A stretch of 46,954 nucleotides of DNA from an uncultured Clostridia bacterium (GTDB taxonomy: Bacteria > Bacillota > Clostridia > TANB77 > CAG-508). The notes beneath the pieces were generated by a model, which was given only the letters and a program-made list of their open reading frames with translations, did not search any database and was not told the origin of the DNA. Where the stretch lies: assembly GCA_947625665.1 (NCBI GenBank), contig CANQPF010000006.1, positions 1 to 46,954 of the forward strand, read 5' to 3'. Shown in pieces: positions 8,042 to 16,266 of this stretch; position 1 is the stretch's first letter; every line of letters begins with the position of its first letter. Both the position numbers and the translations under genes were made by a program.

Positions 8042-8075
8042 AAAGGTGGCAAAGGTCAGCCACCTTTTAATTTTT
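8042..8075 (+). terminator. Terminator of toxin mRNA
   Basis: Stem AAAGGTGGC/GCCACCTTT with an 8-nt loop, followed by TAATTTTT, 8 bp after the toxin stop. Confidence 0.85.
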
Positions 8076-8079
8076 GCAT

Positions 8080-8148
8080 AAAAAAAGAGATATGCGGTCA
8101 ACATATCTCTAGCAACTCGACAGCGTTCAACTACGACTTGCTTAAGCT
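8080..8148 (-). ncRNA. Antitoxin RNA of the type I locus
   Basis: A predicted leftward RNA of about 65-70 nt. It starts about 7 nt after a perfect promoter and ends at a textbook terminator: stem AGAGATATG/CATATCTCT (8086-8094 with 8102-8110), 7-nt loop, then seven U (complement of 8080-8086). Its body contains the complement of AACTCGACAGCGTTC (8114-8128). It can therefore pair with AACTC and GACAGCGTTC flanking the toxin start codon (7948-7965), leaving a 3-nt bulge, and block translation. Two converging RNAs with short direct repeats giving trans complementarity is the arrangement of the par locus of plasmid pAD1 (RNA I/RNA II). Confidence 0.8.
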
Positions 8149-8154
8149 AATATT

Positions 8155-8183
8155 ATTATAGCTCATTTTTTAGTATATGTCAA
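8155..8183 (-). promoter_or_regulatory. Promoter of the antitoxin RNA
   Basis: On the minus strand, TTGACA (complement of 8178-8183), 17 bp, TATAAT (complement of 8155-8160): a perfect consensus. It is stronger than the toxin promoter (TTGACG), as expected where antitoxin RNA must exceed toxin mRNA. Confidence 0.85.
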
Positions 8184-8297
8184 ATAAAACTTTTTTATAC
8201 TATATAATAAACAATGATACTATTTATTGCCAGGCATATTATCAAGAGCAAATTTATATGCAGAGACTACAAAACCATTAAATAAATATCCTTTATA

Positions 8298-9053
8298 TTA
8301 GCGATATTTATATACATAGGTTGTATTATCTACTTTTATATTAATTTCAACAGGTGTATCTGTTTCGTCTGCTATACTCTTTGGCATTTCAATTAAATAG
8401 TAAATTTTTTGTGATGTTAAAGGTTTAATATTTGTTAAATTTGTATAAGTAAAACCTAGTGTGTCATCTGGTATTGCTGAAAAGCTAGAATAGCTATAAT
8501 TATTATTATATTTAGCTGTAACATTAGCAACGGAAGAAGCATCTAAATCTATTGTTGATGTGTTTTTACAATTTAAAACTATATATAAGTATGTATTATT
8601 TGAATCATCAACTTGATAATAATTATAATAAATATCTTTTTTTGGTGGCTCTACCTTTTGACTAAAACTAGTACTTTCAATGCTTATTTCTACATCTTTT
8701 CCAGTTATTGTTTCTCCTGACGATATAGTCTTTGTTTCTTCACTTTTTGTACTATTAGAGCTACTTGTTCCTGTTACGTTGTCTATTGTGTTGCTTACCT
8801 CTTTCAAGGCTTTTCCAACTGCAAAATACATATTATAGACAATTACAACTGATATAATTCCTAAAACAAAACCAGTTATTGCTTTTCCTCTTTCTGCATT
8901 TTTGATTATTCCTATAAGTCCAAATATAATACTTAGTACCCCTAATATCATTGAAACATAATTCAATATAGGAATAAAACACATACAAATTGCAATAATA
9001 CCTAATACCATAGATGCTGTACTTAATCCACTCTTTTTTTCTTTTTCTTCCAT
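8298..9053 (-). CDS. DUF4190/DUF4352-like membrane protein
   Basis: 251 residues from the chosen start. A short charged N-terminus precedes two transmembrane segments (about 12-50 and 57-85) typical of DUF4190, with the STASMVLGIIAI-type signature. A Ser/Thr-rich linker follows (about 95-120), then an extracellular beta-rich domain (about 125-250) of the DUF4352 type, where similar proteins carry an immunoglobulin-like fold. No catalytic motif is visible; role unknown. An in-frame upstream extension to 9131 is possible, but GGGAGGGG lies just before the ATG at 9053, so the shorter form is preferred. It is an accessory gene of the element, transcribed alone and divergent from the ribbon-helix-helix gene. 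Confidence 0.75.
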   Translation of the reverse strand: MEEKEKKSGLSTASMVLGIIAICMCFIPILNYVSMILGVLSIIFGLIGIIKNAERGKAITGFVLGIISVVIVYNMYFAVGKALKEVSNTIDNVTGTSSSNSTKSEETKTISSGETITGKDVEISIESTSFSQKVEPPKKDIYYNYYQVDDSNNTYLYIVLNCKNTSTIDLDASSVANVTAKYNNNYSYSSFSAIPDDTLGFTYTNLTNIKPLTSQKIYYLIEMPKSIADETDTPVEINIKVDNTTYVYKYR

Positions 9054-9175
9054 CTTTTCCCCTCCCTTCTTTTTAATTCTAACATATTCTTTTTGTTTTC
9101 GCAATACATACGTTATGCAATTGTTATGCATACAATATGTATATAAATATATATAATTGTATTGTGAGGTGTAAA

Positions 9176-9349
9176 ATGAAAAAATTTAAAATACCATCTA
9201 TTCCACCAACAACGAATAAATGTATTCGTTTTCCAAATGATATAATTGAAAATGTAGAAAAAGCAATAAAAGGTAAGAATTGTACTTTTACTGCTTTTGT
9301 AGTAGAAGCGGTAAAAGTAGCATTAGAAAATTTAGAAGAAAAAGAATAG
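9176..9349 (+). CDS. Ribbon-helix-helix DNA-binding protein
   Basis: 57 residues from ATG 9176, chosen because GTGAGGTG lies 5-12 nt upstream; a longer reading from 9137 has no ribosome binding site. The core TTNKCIRFPNDIIENVEKAI gives the basic beta strand and first helix, and TAFVVEAVKVALENLEE the second helix of a ribbon-helix-helix fold similar to phage YlcI/YnfO proteins. It probably acts as a dimeric repressor or accessory DNA-binding protein of the element. It could autoregulate or control the neighbouring serine recombinase, but no operator is evident. Confidence 0.7.
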   Translation: MKKFKIPSIPPTTNKCIRFPNDIIENVEKAIKGKNCTFTAFVVEAVKVALENLEEKE

Positions 9350-9734
9350 TTTACATACTTGTTATTATATTAAATACAAGTAAACTTGAAATTTCATATC
9401 ATATTTTACACACTATAAAAAACTTTAAAATATATTGTATAAAGTTTAAAAAAGTATAAAAAGACTACCTCGACTACTTTGAATAAACTCTGTATGTACT
9501 TTAAATAGTACAATACAGAGCTTTTATTGCTTTTTTACACAAAAATAGATACCTTTAAGAGGTGACTGTTTTAATGATAATGAATATTACTACTTGAAAT
9601 TTTTAGTATTAAATTTGATGTTATTAAAAAAAGTATTAAAATTTATTTACAAATAATGGATTTTATTATATAATATTAGTATTAAAAGTAACGATAGTTA
9701 AAATTAATACATAGTAGAAAACGAGGTAGTAGAA
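9350..9734 (+). promoter_or_regulatory. Intergenic region: terminator and serine recombinase promoter
   Basis: 385 bp. A hairpin at about 9489-9520 (CTCTGTATGTACT/AGTACAATACAGAG, one bulge) followed by T-rich sequence probably ends the ribbon-helix-helix transcript. A promoter for the recombinase is clear: TTTACA at 9646-9651, 17 bp, TATAAT at 9669-9674, with a GAGGTAG site before the ATG at 9735. I see nothing coding between them. Confidence 0.6.
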
Positions 9735-10446
9735 ATGAGTAATTTATATGGAGTAGCAAGAATAAGTACACGGAAAACAAAATATAGAAAGACAAGTTCG
9801 CAACATTTTATCAAAATATCCAAATGCAAAAATTATACAAGAAACATACACAGGAACAAAACTAGAAGGTAGAAAAGATTTTGAAAATTTATTAAAAAGA
9901 CTAAAAGTAGGAGATAAGCTTGTTTTTGATAGTGTTAGCCGTATGAGTAGAAATAGCCAAGAAGGATGTGAATTATACGAGCAGTTATTCAATAAGGGAA
10001 TAATAATAGAATTTTTGAAAGAGCCACATATAAATACAGAAGTTTATAAACAAGCATTACAAAACCAAATACGAATAAAGTTAGATACTGGAAATATTGC
10101 CACAGATGAACTTATGAATAGTATTATTGAGGCATTAAACAAATATACGATAGAGCTTGCAAAAGAGCAAATACAAATAGCATTTAATCAATCAGAAAAA
10201 GAAGTACAAGATTTAAGACAAAGAACAAAAGAAGGAATAATAACAGCTAAATTAAATGGAAAACAGATAGGTCAAAGAAAAGGGGCAAAACTTATAACAA
10301 AAAAATCAATAAAGGCAAAGAAAGTAATATTAAAACATAGTAAAGAATTTGACGGAACATTAAATGATATAGAATGTATGAAATTAACAGGTCTTACTAG
10401 AAATACTTATTATAAATATAAAAGAGAATTAAAGGAAAATATATAA
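9735..10446 (+). CDS. Small serine recombinase, read through a +1 shift at CGG
   Basis: A resolvase/invertase-type recombinase in two frames. ATG 9735 begins MSNLYGVARIST, which contains the catalytic Ser and its Arg. At codon 13 (CGG, 9771-9773), skipping the C gives GGA AAA CAA and continues as GKQNIERQVRNILSKY to 10446, for 236 residues in all. Later motifs fit the family: DSVSRMSRNSQEG (catalytic Arg residues), a long E helix (about 105-160), and a C-terminal helix-turn-helix (MKLTGLTRNTYYKYKRE). In the zero frame the protein would stop within about 35 codons, so the shift is essential. It may catalyse inversion or resolution of element DNA. The paired 11-bp repeats that follow could be its target or accessory region. 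Promoter at 9646-9674. Confidence 0.8.
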
Positions 10447-10590
10447 ATTTTTTATAAATAGTTCAAAATATATACTGTTATTTAAAGCATAATTATATCA
10501 AAAACAGTTTTTTATTCCAATATAATAAATTATTACTTAAAAGTAAAAAATACTTTAAAAACAGTTTTAAAGAGTAATAACAAATAAAAA

Positions 10591-11032
10591 AATATTAAGA
10601 ATATATTAAGAGGTTACAGTATAGAATACAAAGGAAATAGTGAATTTATAATACTAACAGAATACTAACTACATTATAGATACGATATAACAAAACAATA
10701 AATAAGAATACAAAGGGACTACAAAGTGCAATATTCAAATATTAAGGGAATATTAAGGGAAAATAAAGTAAAAAAATATATGGAAAAAATGAAATAGTAA
10801 AATATTATAGTAAAACAATACTAAGTATATATTAAAATTTAAAATACAATATTAAGGGAATATAGAAAGTAAAATAATATAAATACAATAGTAAGGGAAT
10901 AATAAGGGTAATCAAAAATTACATAGTAAAGTAATTTAGAAAATCGTTATAAAATAATGGTAAGTAAATGTTAAGTCTATAAAAAAGATAAAAAAAATAG
11001 TAAGTATAAAATTACTAAGGGAATACTAAGGC
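10591..11032. repeat. Field of paired 11-bp direct repeats (iteron-like)
   Basis: Consensus AATANTAAGGG, mostly as head-to-tail pairs with exact 11-bp period: 10738-10748 and 10749-10759; 10848-10858 with a degenerate partner to 10869; 10887-10897 and 10898-10908; 11011-11021 and 11022-11032. Related degenerate pairs lie at 10591-10613 and 10650-10671 (AATACTAAC type). The stretch 10447-11330 has no gene. A period close to one helical turn suggests a protein-binding array such as a replication or transfer origin, or recombinase accessory sites. Confidence 0.65.
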
Positions 11033-11137
11033 AAATATACAAAAGAAGAAAAGAATCCATTTGCAGAAATGTCAACGAAATAATTAAGTCAATTAATAAA
11101 TATAAAAAATATTAAATAAAATTTATTCTGATAATCA

Positions 11138-11173
11138 TTTACACAATTTGAATAAAAAATTTACACAGTTTTG
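11138..11173. repeat. Putative integrase arm-type sites, right end
   Basis: TTTACACAATTTG (11138-11150) and ATTTACACAGTTTTG (11159-11173), matching the words at 2579-2613 and 2737-2753 of the left end. A weaker TTTACTCATTTTT follows. They lie about 160-190 bp inside the right core site. Confidence 0.55.
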
Positions 11174-11330
11174 ATAAAATTTACTCATTTTTATAAATTA
11201 TTGTAAACTTCTTTAAACTAATTTAAACTATAATTAATAATTTTATAAGTATTGATATTGTTACAATATATCAGCTTTTCCTAGAGTAAAAACACTTTTA
11301 AGGTTTTAGATGATTTTTGTAAAATAATAT

Positions 11331-11376
11331 ACTCTTAATCTGACGGTCGGAGGTTCGATTCCTCTATGGCTCACCA
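11331..11376 (+). pseudogene. 3' half of tRNA-Lys(CTT) with attR core
   Basis: The core ACTCTTAA (11331-11338) is followed by tRNA positions 39-76: 3' anticodon stem, variable region, T stem GGAGG/CCTCT with loop TTCGATT, acceptor strand ATGGCTC, A and CCA. Joined to 2453-2490 it gives a complete 76-nt tRNA-Lys. It has no promoter of its own, so this half is silent while the element is integrated and would be restored on excision. Confidence 0.88.
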
Positions 11377-11752
11377 AATCAAAAATTTTAAATACAAAAT
11401 TAGATTTTCAAATCTTAAGTATTTAAAATTTTTTTTTATATTAGCATCAAGGTAAATTGTAAACTTAAAATATAATTTGAAAAACTAATACTGCCAATTC
11501 TAAAAACAATCTTTTATTTTTTAATATATTATGCTATAATAATTTCATCAAAAAAAGCAAGCTAAAAATGTACTGAACCCTCCTTGTTAAACATTTTGTC
11601 TAACAATTGGGTTTACTTCAAAACTATAGATAAAGAAAAGGGGGGAATAAAAAAATTAGTACAAAAAAGGATAAACTAAATTAGTGTAAAATTTAAATAC
11701 AATAAAATTAGTTAAACAAATAATTATAATAAAAGAAAAGGAATAAAAAAAG
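11377..11752 (+). other. Intergenic region right of the element
   Basis: 376 bp. The orphan tRNA terminator is a stem AAAAATTTTAAATAC (11381-11395) with GTATTTAAAATTTTT (11419-11433) followed by TTTTA. A possible insertion-sequence relic lies at 11569-11620. A TATAAT at 11535-11540 lacks a good -35. The gene at 11753 has only a modest AAAAGGAA site. Nothing else is seen. Confidence 0.55.
11569..11620. repeat. 52-bp imperfect palindrome, possible IS end relic
   Basis: TGTACTGAACCC at the left and GGGTTTACTTCA at the right are imperfect inverted repeats. Inside them TTGTTA and TAACAA also pair. The outer word resembles terminal repeats of some IS3/IS150-type elements. No transposase is nearby, so this may be a scar, a tiny non-autonomous element, or simply a hairpin in the leader of the next gene. 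Confidence 0.3.
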
Positions 11753-13480
11753 ATGAAAAGAAAAAATTTATATACAAATATATTAAATATAATTGCTCAA
11801 ATATTGGCATTAACATGGTACATATTAGAAACAAATGATAATTTATATATATATAAAATAGTAATCATGAGATCAGGATTTATAGCTATATTTTCAACAT
11901 ATGTATTTTTAACAATAACAGCAATAATAAATATAATAGTAGGAATAAAAAATAGAAAAGAATCTAAGCCATGTTTAGTAATATATGAAATAATAGCAGT
12001 AATGTATATATTAGAACAGATACTAGCAATTTACTGTTTAGACTATACAGAAGACATAGTTTACATTATATTAGCAGTAATATATATAATTATATGTGTA
12101 TTAACAATAGTGCAATTTATATTAAATAGAAAAGTGAAAAAGACTGAAAATAAAAGAAAATTTGAAATAATAATATATGTTATAACTATTATTATAGGAA
12201 TTATTGCAATATTATTACCATTAGGTGTAAAAAAATCAGTAGAAACAAAAATAAAAAAAGCAATGGAAGAAACAAATGGAAAAATTAATAATGCTAAAGT
12301 TTATGGAAAAATATCAAATGAAAATAAATATAACTTTTTAGAAGACAATGGAAACATTTTATTCACAATTGATGCAAAATACGTAGAAGGATGTACAGTC
12401 ATAAGAGATAAAGATAAAGAAATGAAAATAACATTAATAAAAAACGGAAATGAAAATAAACTTTTAGATATCAGTGATGAAAACAACATAAAAACTATAT
12501 TAACATGCAAAGAATGCGATATAATAGATAGAAGTAGTGTATATGATTTTGCAATAATGTCTAATTTAAACAATTCAAGTACTATAGAAGAAGGAGAAGA
12601 AGAAAAAACAAATAATCTAATAAAATTAGAAGAAGAGGAAGCAAATGTTTTTTCAGAATATGAAAATAATCAAATTTCTCAAAACGTTGAAGAAAATACT
12701 AGCTTATTAAATGGACAGAAAACAAAAAATTATACATATTATAGTAATGGTAATATAGCAATTCAAGTAGTAGAGCCAAGAAATTTAGAATCTATTAATA
12801 CACAATCTCAACAAAATGAAAATCAAACACAAACTGAATATTATTTAATAAATCTAAATAATAATCAAAAACAACAAATATCTTGTGACAGACTGATATA
12901 TGACTACGATTATGAAAATGACAGTTATTTTATACAATTATTTGAGGAAAAATACTTAACATATTTTAGAGAAAATATGAGTGGATTCCTTAATATAGAA
13001 ACAGGTGAAACATTAGAAATTCCAAATGACTATGTTTTTTTAGATGTAAATGATGAAACAGCAGTAATAGCTATAGTAAACGATAGAGATAAAGGCAGGA
13101 AGATATCAGATGATGAATATAATGAAGATATGAAAATAGTAGTAATTGATAGAAATTTATCGATACTTTCAGAAGAATATAATAATTTAGAAATATTTAA
13201 TAATTTCTATCTATTCAAAAAAGGAGAGCTTGAAGAATATACAGCTATCACTAATAAAAACAAAATTATATTTAAAGACGAAGAAATAGATGAAGTATAT
13301 GGAGAAGGAATAATCGTTGTAAGAAACGAGGATGGCAAATATAATATTTATAATGAAAATGGAAAAGCAAATGAAGAATATGATAGTTTATATTCAAAAT
13401 ATGCAGGCATTATTAGCCAAGGATATGTTAGCAAAAATGGATATGATGTATATAAGAATATAGTATCACAAATTAAATAA
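11753..13480 (+). CDS. Membrane protein with WG-repeat-like C-terminus
   Basis: 575 residues. About five transmembrane segments lie in 8-170 (for example 38-65, 75-95, 100-125 and 142-162), followed by a short amphipathic stretch and a large hydrophilic domain rich in Glu and Asn (180-575). The end, with units such as KYNIYNENGKANEEYDSLY, resembles WG repeats, a beta-rich module of uncertain function; an earlier Asn/Gln-rich linker occupies about 330-375. No catalytic motif is visible. The gene stands alone between the element and a hairpin at 13500-13536. Its third codon positions are A/T-mixed without the A/C bias of the core genes, so it may be recently acquired. Confidence 0.6.
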   Translation: MKRKNLYTNILNIIAQILALTWYILETNDNLYIYKIVIMRSGFIAIFSTYVFLTITAIINIIVGIKNRKESKPCLVIYEIIAVMYILEQILAIYCLDYTEDIVYIILAVIYIIICVLTIVQFILNRKVKKTENKRKFEIIIYVITIIIGIIAILLPLGVKKSVETKIKKAMEETNGKINNAKVYGKISNENKYNFLEDNGNILFTIDAKYVEGCTVIRDKDKEMKITLIKNGNENKLLDISDENNIKTILTCKECDIIDRSSVYDFAIMSNLNNSSTIEEGEEEKTNNLIKLEEEEANVFSEYENNQISQNVEENTSLLNGQKTKNYTYYSNGNIAIQVVEPRNLESINTQSQQNENQTQTEYYLINLNNNQKQQISCDRLIYDYDYENDSYFIQLFEEKYLTYFRENMSGFLNIETGETLEIPNDYVFLDVNDETAVIAIVNDRDKGRKISDDEYNEDMKIVVIDRNLSILSEEYNNLEIFNNFYLFKKGELEEYTAITNKNKIIFKDEEIDEVYGEGIIVVRNEDGKYNIYNENGKANEEYDSLYSKYAGIISQGYVSKNGYDVYKNIVSQIK

Positions 13481-13499
13481 ATCCATAAAAAGAAAAAAG

Positions 13500-13536
13500 A
13501 ACAAGCATGTTGAATATTAAAATTCACATGCTTGTT
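13500..13536. terminator. Hairpin terminator
   Basis: Stem AACAAGCATGT/ACATGCTTGTT with a 15-nt loop, 20 bp after the stop. The minus-strand side is followed by a T-rich run, so it might act in both directions. Confidence 0.65.
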
Positions 13537-13640
13537 ATTAATACACAAAAATAAAATCCTTAAAAGATAGCCAAAACCCAAAATTTATGCTATAGTATAT
13601 AATGTAAAAATAAAAATTAATAAGGAAGTGAAAAGAAAAA

Positions 13641-14252
13641 ATGGAAGAAAAAATAAAAAAAGAATTAGAAGAATTTAAAAAATTTAAAGAAAAATATAAA
13701 TTCAATCAAAAAGAAATAGTTGAAATAGACGAAGAAAAATACTGTGATGGAATAGCATTAAAAAATGAAGAAGGAAAAACAATAGGAGAAAGTGAAAAAT
13801 GGATAAACGTAGGATACAAACATAAAGGACCTTATGCAAAAGTATTATCAAACTTATTTCCATACAAAATCACATTCAGAGGTAAAGAACTAAAAAGTAT
13901 AGAATCATTTTTCCAAGGGATAAAATTCAAAGATAAAGAAATGCAAAACTACTTATTAGAATACAGTGGCCTAGACTCAAACCGCATAAAAGTTGCAACA
14001 AACTATGATTGGAAAGAAACAGGAATACTATACTGGCAAGGAGAAGAAATAGACAGATTCTCAACAAAATATGAAGACATAATAGATGAATTATACATTT
14101 GTGCAATACAGAACCCTCTATATAGAGGAGTTTTAACAAACTGTCAAAAAGATATAATACACTCAATAGGAGAACCAGAAAAAGAAAAAACAGTATTCAC
14201 AAGATATGAATTTGAAAAGCAACTAAACTGTTTAAAAGATTTTTTAAAATAA
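13641..14252 (+). CDS. NADAR family protein
   Basis: 203 residues. After a charged helical N-terminus (1-45), residues about 65-200 match the NADAR (YbiA-like) fold: LSNLFPYKITFRGK, then SIESFFQGIKF (the conserved Glu and Gln of the family), a DW element, a DRFSTKYEDII stretch, and the C-terminal TNCQKDIIHSIG followed by FTRYEFEKQL. Characterised NADAR proteins are N-glycosidases acting on ADP-ribosylated substrates or ribose-containing metabolites, often reversing DarT-type modification; no DarT gene is visible here. It shares the + strand and A/C-ending codons with the following core genes. A GGAAG site precedes the ATG. Family assignment is from motif order, and the substrate is unknown. 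Confidence 0.72.
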   Translation: MEEKIKKELEEFKKFKEKYKFNQKEIVEIDEEKYCDGIALKNEEGKTIGESEKWINVGYKHKGPYAKVLSNLFPYKITFRGKELKSIESFFQGIKFKDKEMQNYLLEYSGLDSNRIKVATNYDWKETGILYWQGEEIDRFSTKYEDIIDELYICAIQNPLYRGVLTNCQKDIIHSIGEPEKEKTVFTRYEFEKQLNCLKDFLK

Positions 14253-14278
14253 ATATCAAAAAATGGAGGTAAGCATTT

Positions 14279-15250
14279 ATGGAAAAAAGAAAAAAAATAA
14301 CACTAGTAATACCAATGTACTATGAAGAAAAAGTCGCAGAAGAATGTTACAAACGAGTAAAGAAAGTATTAGAAGAGCTAAAAAAATATGACCACGAAAT
14401 AATATTTATAAATGATGGTTCAAAAGACAAAACATTAGAAATACTAGAAAACTTAGCCCAAAAAGACAAAACGGTAAAAATAATATCATTTTCAAGGAAC
14501 TTTGGACACCAAGCAGCAGTAACAGCAGGACTAAAAGAAGTAACAGGAGACGCAATAATAATAATAGATGCAGATTTACAAGATCCTCCAGAATTAATAC
14601 CTAAAATGCTAGAACAATGGGAAAACGGAAACGAAGTAATATACGGAAAACGAAAATCAAGAAAAGGAGAATCAAAATTCAAACTACTAACAGCAAAAAT
14701 GTTCTACAAAACACTAAATGCACTATCAGATGTAGAAATACCAAAAGATACAGGAGACTTCAGACTAGTAGATAGAAAAGTAGTAGACACAATAAACGGC
14801 ATGCCAGAACACAACAAATTTTTGAGAGGGCTATTTAGCTGGGTAGGATATAAACAAAAAGAAATCGAATATGAAAGACAAGAAAGATATGCAGGAAAAA
14901 GCAAATACCCGTTAAAGAAAATGTTAAAACTAGCTACAGATGGAATAATAAGTTTTTCATCGAAACCGCTAAAACTAGTAGGAGCATTAGGAATATTCTC
15001 AATATTAATATCAATATTAATCCTAATATATGCCCTAATATCATACGTATTCAAATTAAACCATTTATCAGCAGGATGGACATCGATAATGGTAACAGTA
15101 ACATTCTTTGCAGGAATACAATTAATATCGCTAGGAATAATAGCACAATATATAGGAAGAATGTACGATGAAGCAAAAGGAAGACCACAATACATAATAG
15201 ACAAAAAAATCAACATAAAAGAAGGAAAAGAAGAAAAGGATGAAAAATAA
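14279..15250 (+). CDS. Polyprenyl-phosphate glycosyltransferase (GT2)
   Basis: A 323-residue GtrB/DPM1-type enzyme that transfers a sugar from a nucleotide donor to undecaprenyl phosphate on the cytoplasmic membrane face. A GT-A domain occupies 1-225: VIPMYYEE, then FINDGSKDKT, and DADLQDPPELI with the metal-binding DxD at about 99-101. Two transmembrane helices follow at about 232-258 and 268-292. A basic C-terminal tail is present. Such enzymes feed envelope polysaccharide or glycolipid decoration; the sugar cannot be told. The GGAGG site is 7 nt before the ATG. It is 26 bp after the NADAR gene and 65 bp before corA, so co-transcription is likely. Confidence 0.88.
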   Translation: MEKRKKITLVIPMYYEEKVAEECYKRVKKVLEELKKYDHEIIFINDGSKDKTLEILENLAQKDKTVKIISFSRNFGHQAAVTAGLKEVTGDAIIIIDADLQDPPELIPKMLEQWENGNEVIYGKRKSRKGESKFKLLTAKMFYKTLNALSDVEIPKDTGDFRLVDRKVVDTINGMPEHNKFLRGLFSWVGYKQKEIEYERQERYAGKSKYPLKKMLKLATDGIISFSSKPLKLVGALGIFSILISILILIYALISYVFKLNHLSAGWTSIMVTVTFFAGIQLISLGIIAQYIGRMYDEAKGRPQYIIDKKINIKEGKEEKDEK

Positions 15251-15315
15251 CACTTTCAACAAAAAACGTAAAAAAACAAAACAATAAAAAACGATCAAAG
15301 AAAGGGGAGGGAAAA

Positions 15316-16266
15316 ATGATAAAAATTTATAATACAGACATACAAACAGGAAAAACAAGTCAAACAAGTGAATACAAAAAAGGGAGTTGGATAAACCTAG
15401 TCAATCCCTCCGAAGCAGAAATTAAAGAAGTATGTGAAAATATACAAATACAAGACGAATTCATAAGGTACGCACTAGACTATGAAGAAAAAGCCAGAAT
15501 AGACATAGAAGATGAAGACGACACAATACTTTTCGTAATAGACACACCAACAATAGAGAAAAGAGAAAGCGGAGATATGTATACAACAGCACCATTAGGA
15601 ATGATAATAGTCAGAGACGACTTCTTTATAACAGTATCACTAAAGACAAATAAAATAATAAAAGAAATAGAAAAAGGAAGAATAAAAGGAATACATACAT
15701 ACAAAAAAAGCAGATTTTTATTACAAATACTATATACAAACGCATCATTATTCCTAGGATACCTAAAACAAATCAATAAAGAATCAGAAATAGCAGAACA
15801 CATATTAAAAACATCCACAAAAAATAAAGAATTGTTGAAAATGATGAGTCTAGAAAAAGGACTAGTATACTTCACAACATCATTAAAATCAAACGAAGTA
15901 GTAATGGAAAAAACAATGAGAGGAAAAATAATAAAACTATATGAAGAAGACGAAGACATACTAGAAGATGCAATCATCGAAAACAAACAAGCAATAGAAA
16001 TGGCAAAAATATATAATGACATACTAAACAGCACGATGGATACGTATGCATCAATAATATCAAACAATCTAAATGACGTAATGAAATTCCTAACATCAAT
16101 AACAATAATATTAGCAGTACCAACAATGATATCAAGCTTCTGGGGAATGAATGTCAATCTGCCATTACAACACAGCCCTATAGGATTTGTAGCAATGGTA
16201 ATTATATCAATACTATTAACACTAATAGTAACATTCTGGTTAAAAAGAAAAGACTTTCTAGATTAG
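15316..16266 (+). CDS. corA: CorA-family magnesium/divalent cation transporter
   Basis: 316 residues. A large cytoplasmic N-terminal domain with a long helix (about 150-250) leads to two C-terminal transmembrane helices (about 253-275 and 287-308). The first ends in the family hallmark GMN (SFWGMNVNLP), the entrance filter of CorA pentamers. Length is typical. GGGGAGGG lies before the ATG. It probably imports Mg2+, though Co2+/Ni2+ relatives share the same signature. Codons end in A and C as in neighbouring core genes. It may form an operon with the upstream glycosyltransferase. Confidence 0.9.
   Translation: MIKIYNTDIQTGKTSQTSEYKKGSWINLVNPSEAEIKEVCENIQIQDEFIRYALDYEEKARIDIEDEDDTILFVIDTPTIEKRESGDMYTTAPLGMIIVRDDFFITVSLKTNKIIKEIEKGRIKGIHTYKKSRFLLQILYTNASLFLGYLKQINKESEIAEHILKTSTKNKELLKMMSLEKGLVYFTTSLKSNEVVMEKTMRGKIIKLYEEDEDILEDAIIENKQAIEMAKIYNDILNSTMDTYASIISNNLNDVMKFLTSITIILAVPTMISSFWGMNVNLPLQHSPIGFVAMVIISILLTLIVTFWLKRKDFLD

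Larger units (their letters stand above)
7745..8297. other. Long intergenic region holding the type I toxin-antitoxin locus
   Basis: 553 bp without a conventional gene. 7745-7878 shows nothing recognisable. 7879-8183 holds the toxin promoter, a 26-codon toxin gene, its terminator, and a converging antitoxin RNA with its own terminator and promoter. 8184-8297 shows nothing further. Confidence 0.7.
2491..11338. mobile_element. Integrative element in tRNA-Lys(CTT)
   Basis: An 8848-bp element bounded by ACTCTTAA cores that split a tRNA-Lys gene. It encodes a tyrosine integrase next to the left end, an excisionase-like protein, an RT, an XRE-type repressor divergent from the integration genes, a type I toxin-antitoxin locus, a ribbon-helix-helix protein, a serine recombinase and an array of paired 11-bp repeats. 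It carries a complete tRNA-Lys(CTT) that can replace the one it destroys. No relaxase, coupling ATPase, capsid or terminase gene is visible, so it is best called a genomic island or possible satellite element. Its genes lack the strand-specific A/C bias of the flanking core genes, consistent with acquisition from elsewhere. Confidence 0.85.

Noticed and set aside
10447..11330. A decayed gene under the AAGGG repeats
   Set aside because: The repeats have an 11-bp period, not a multiple of 3, stops occur in all frames, and there is no family resemblance.
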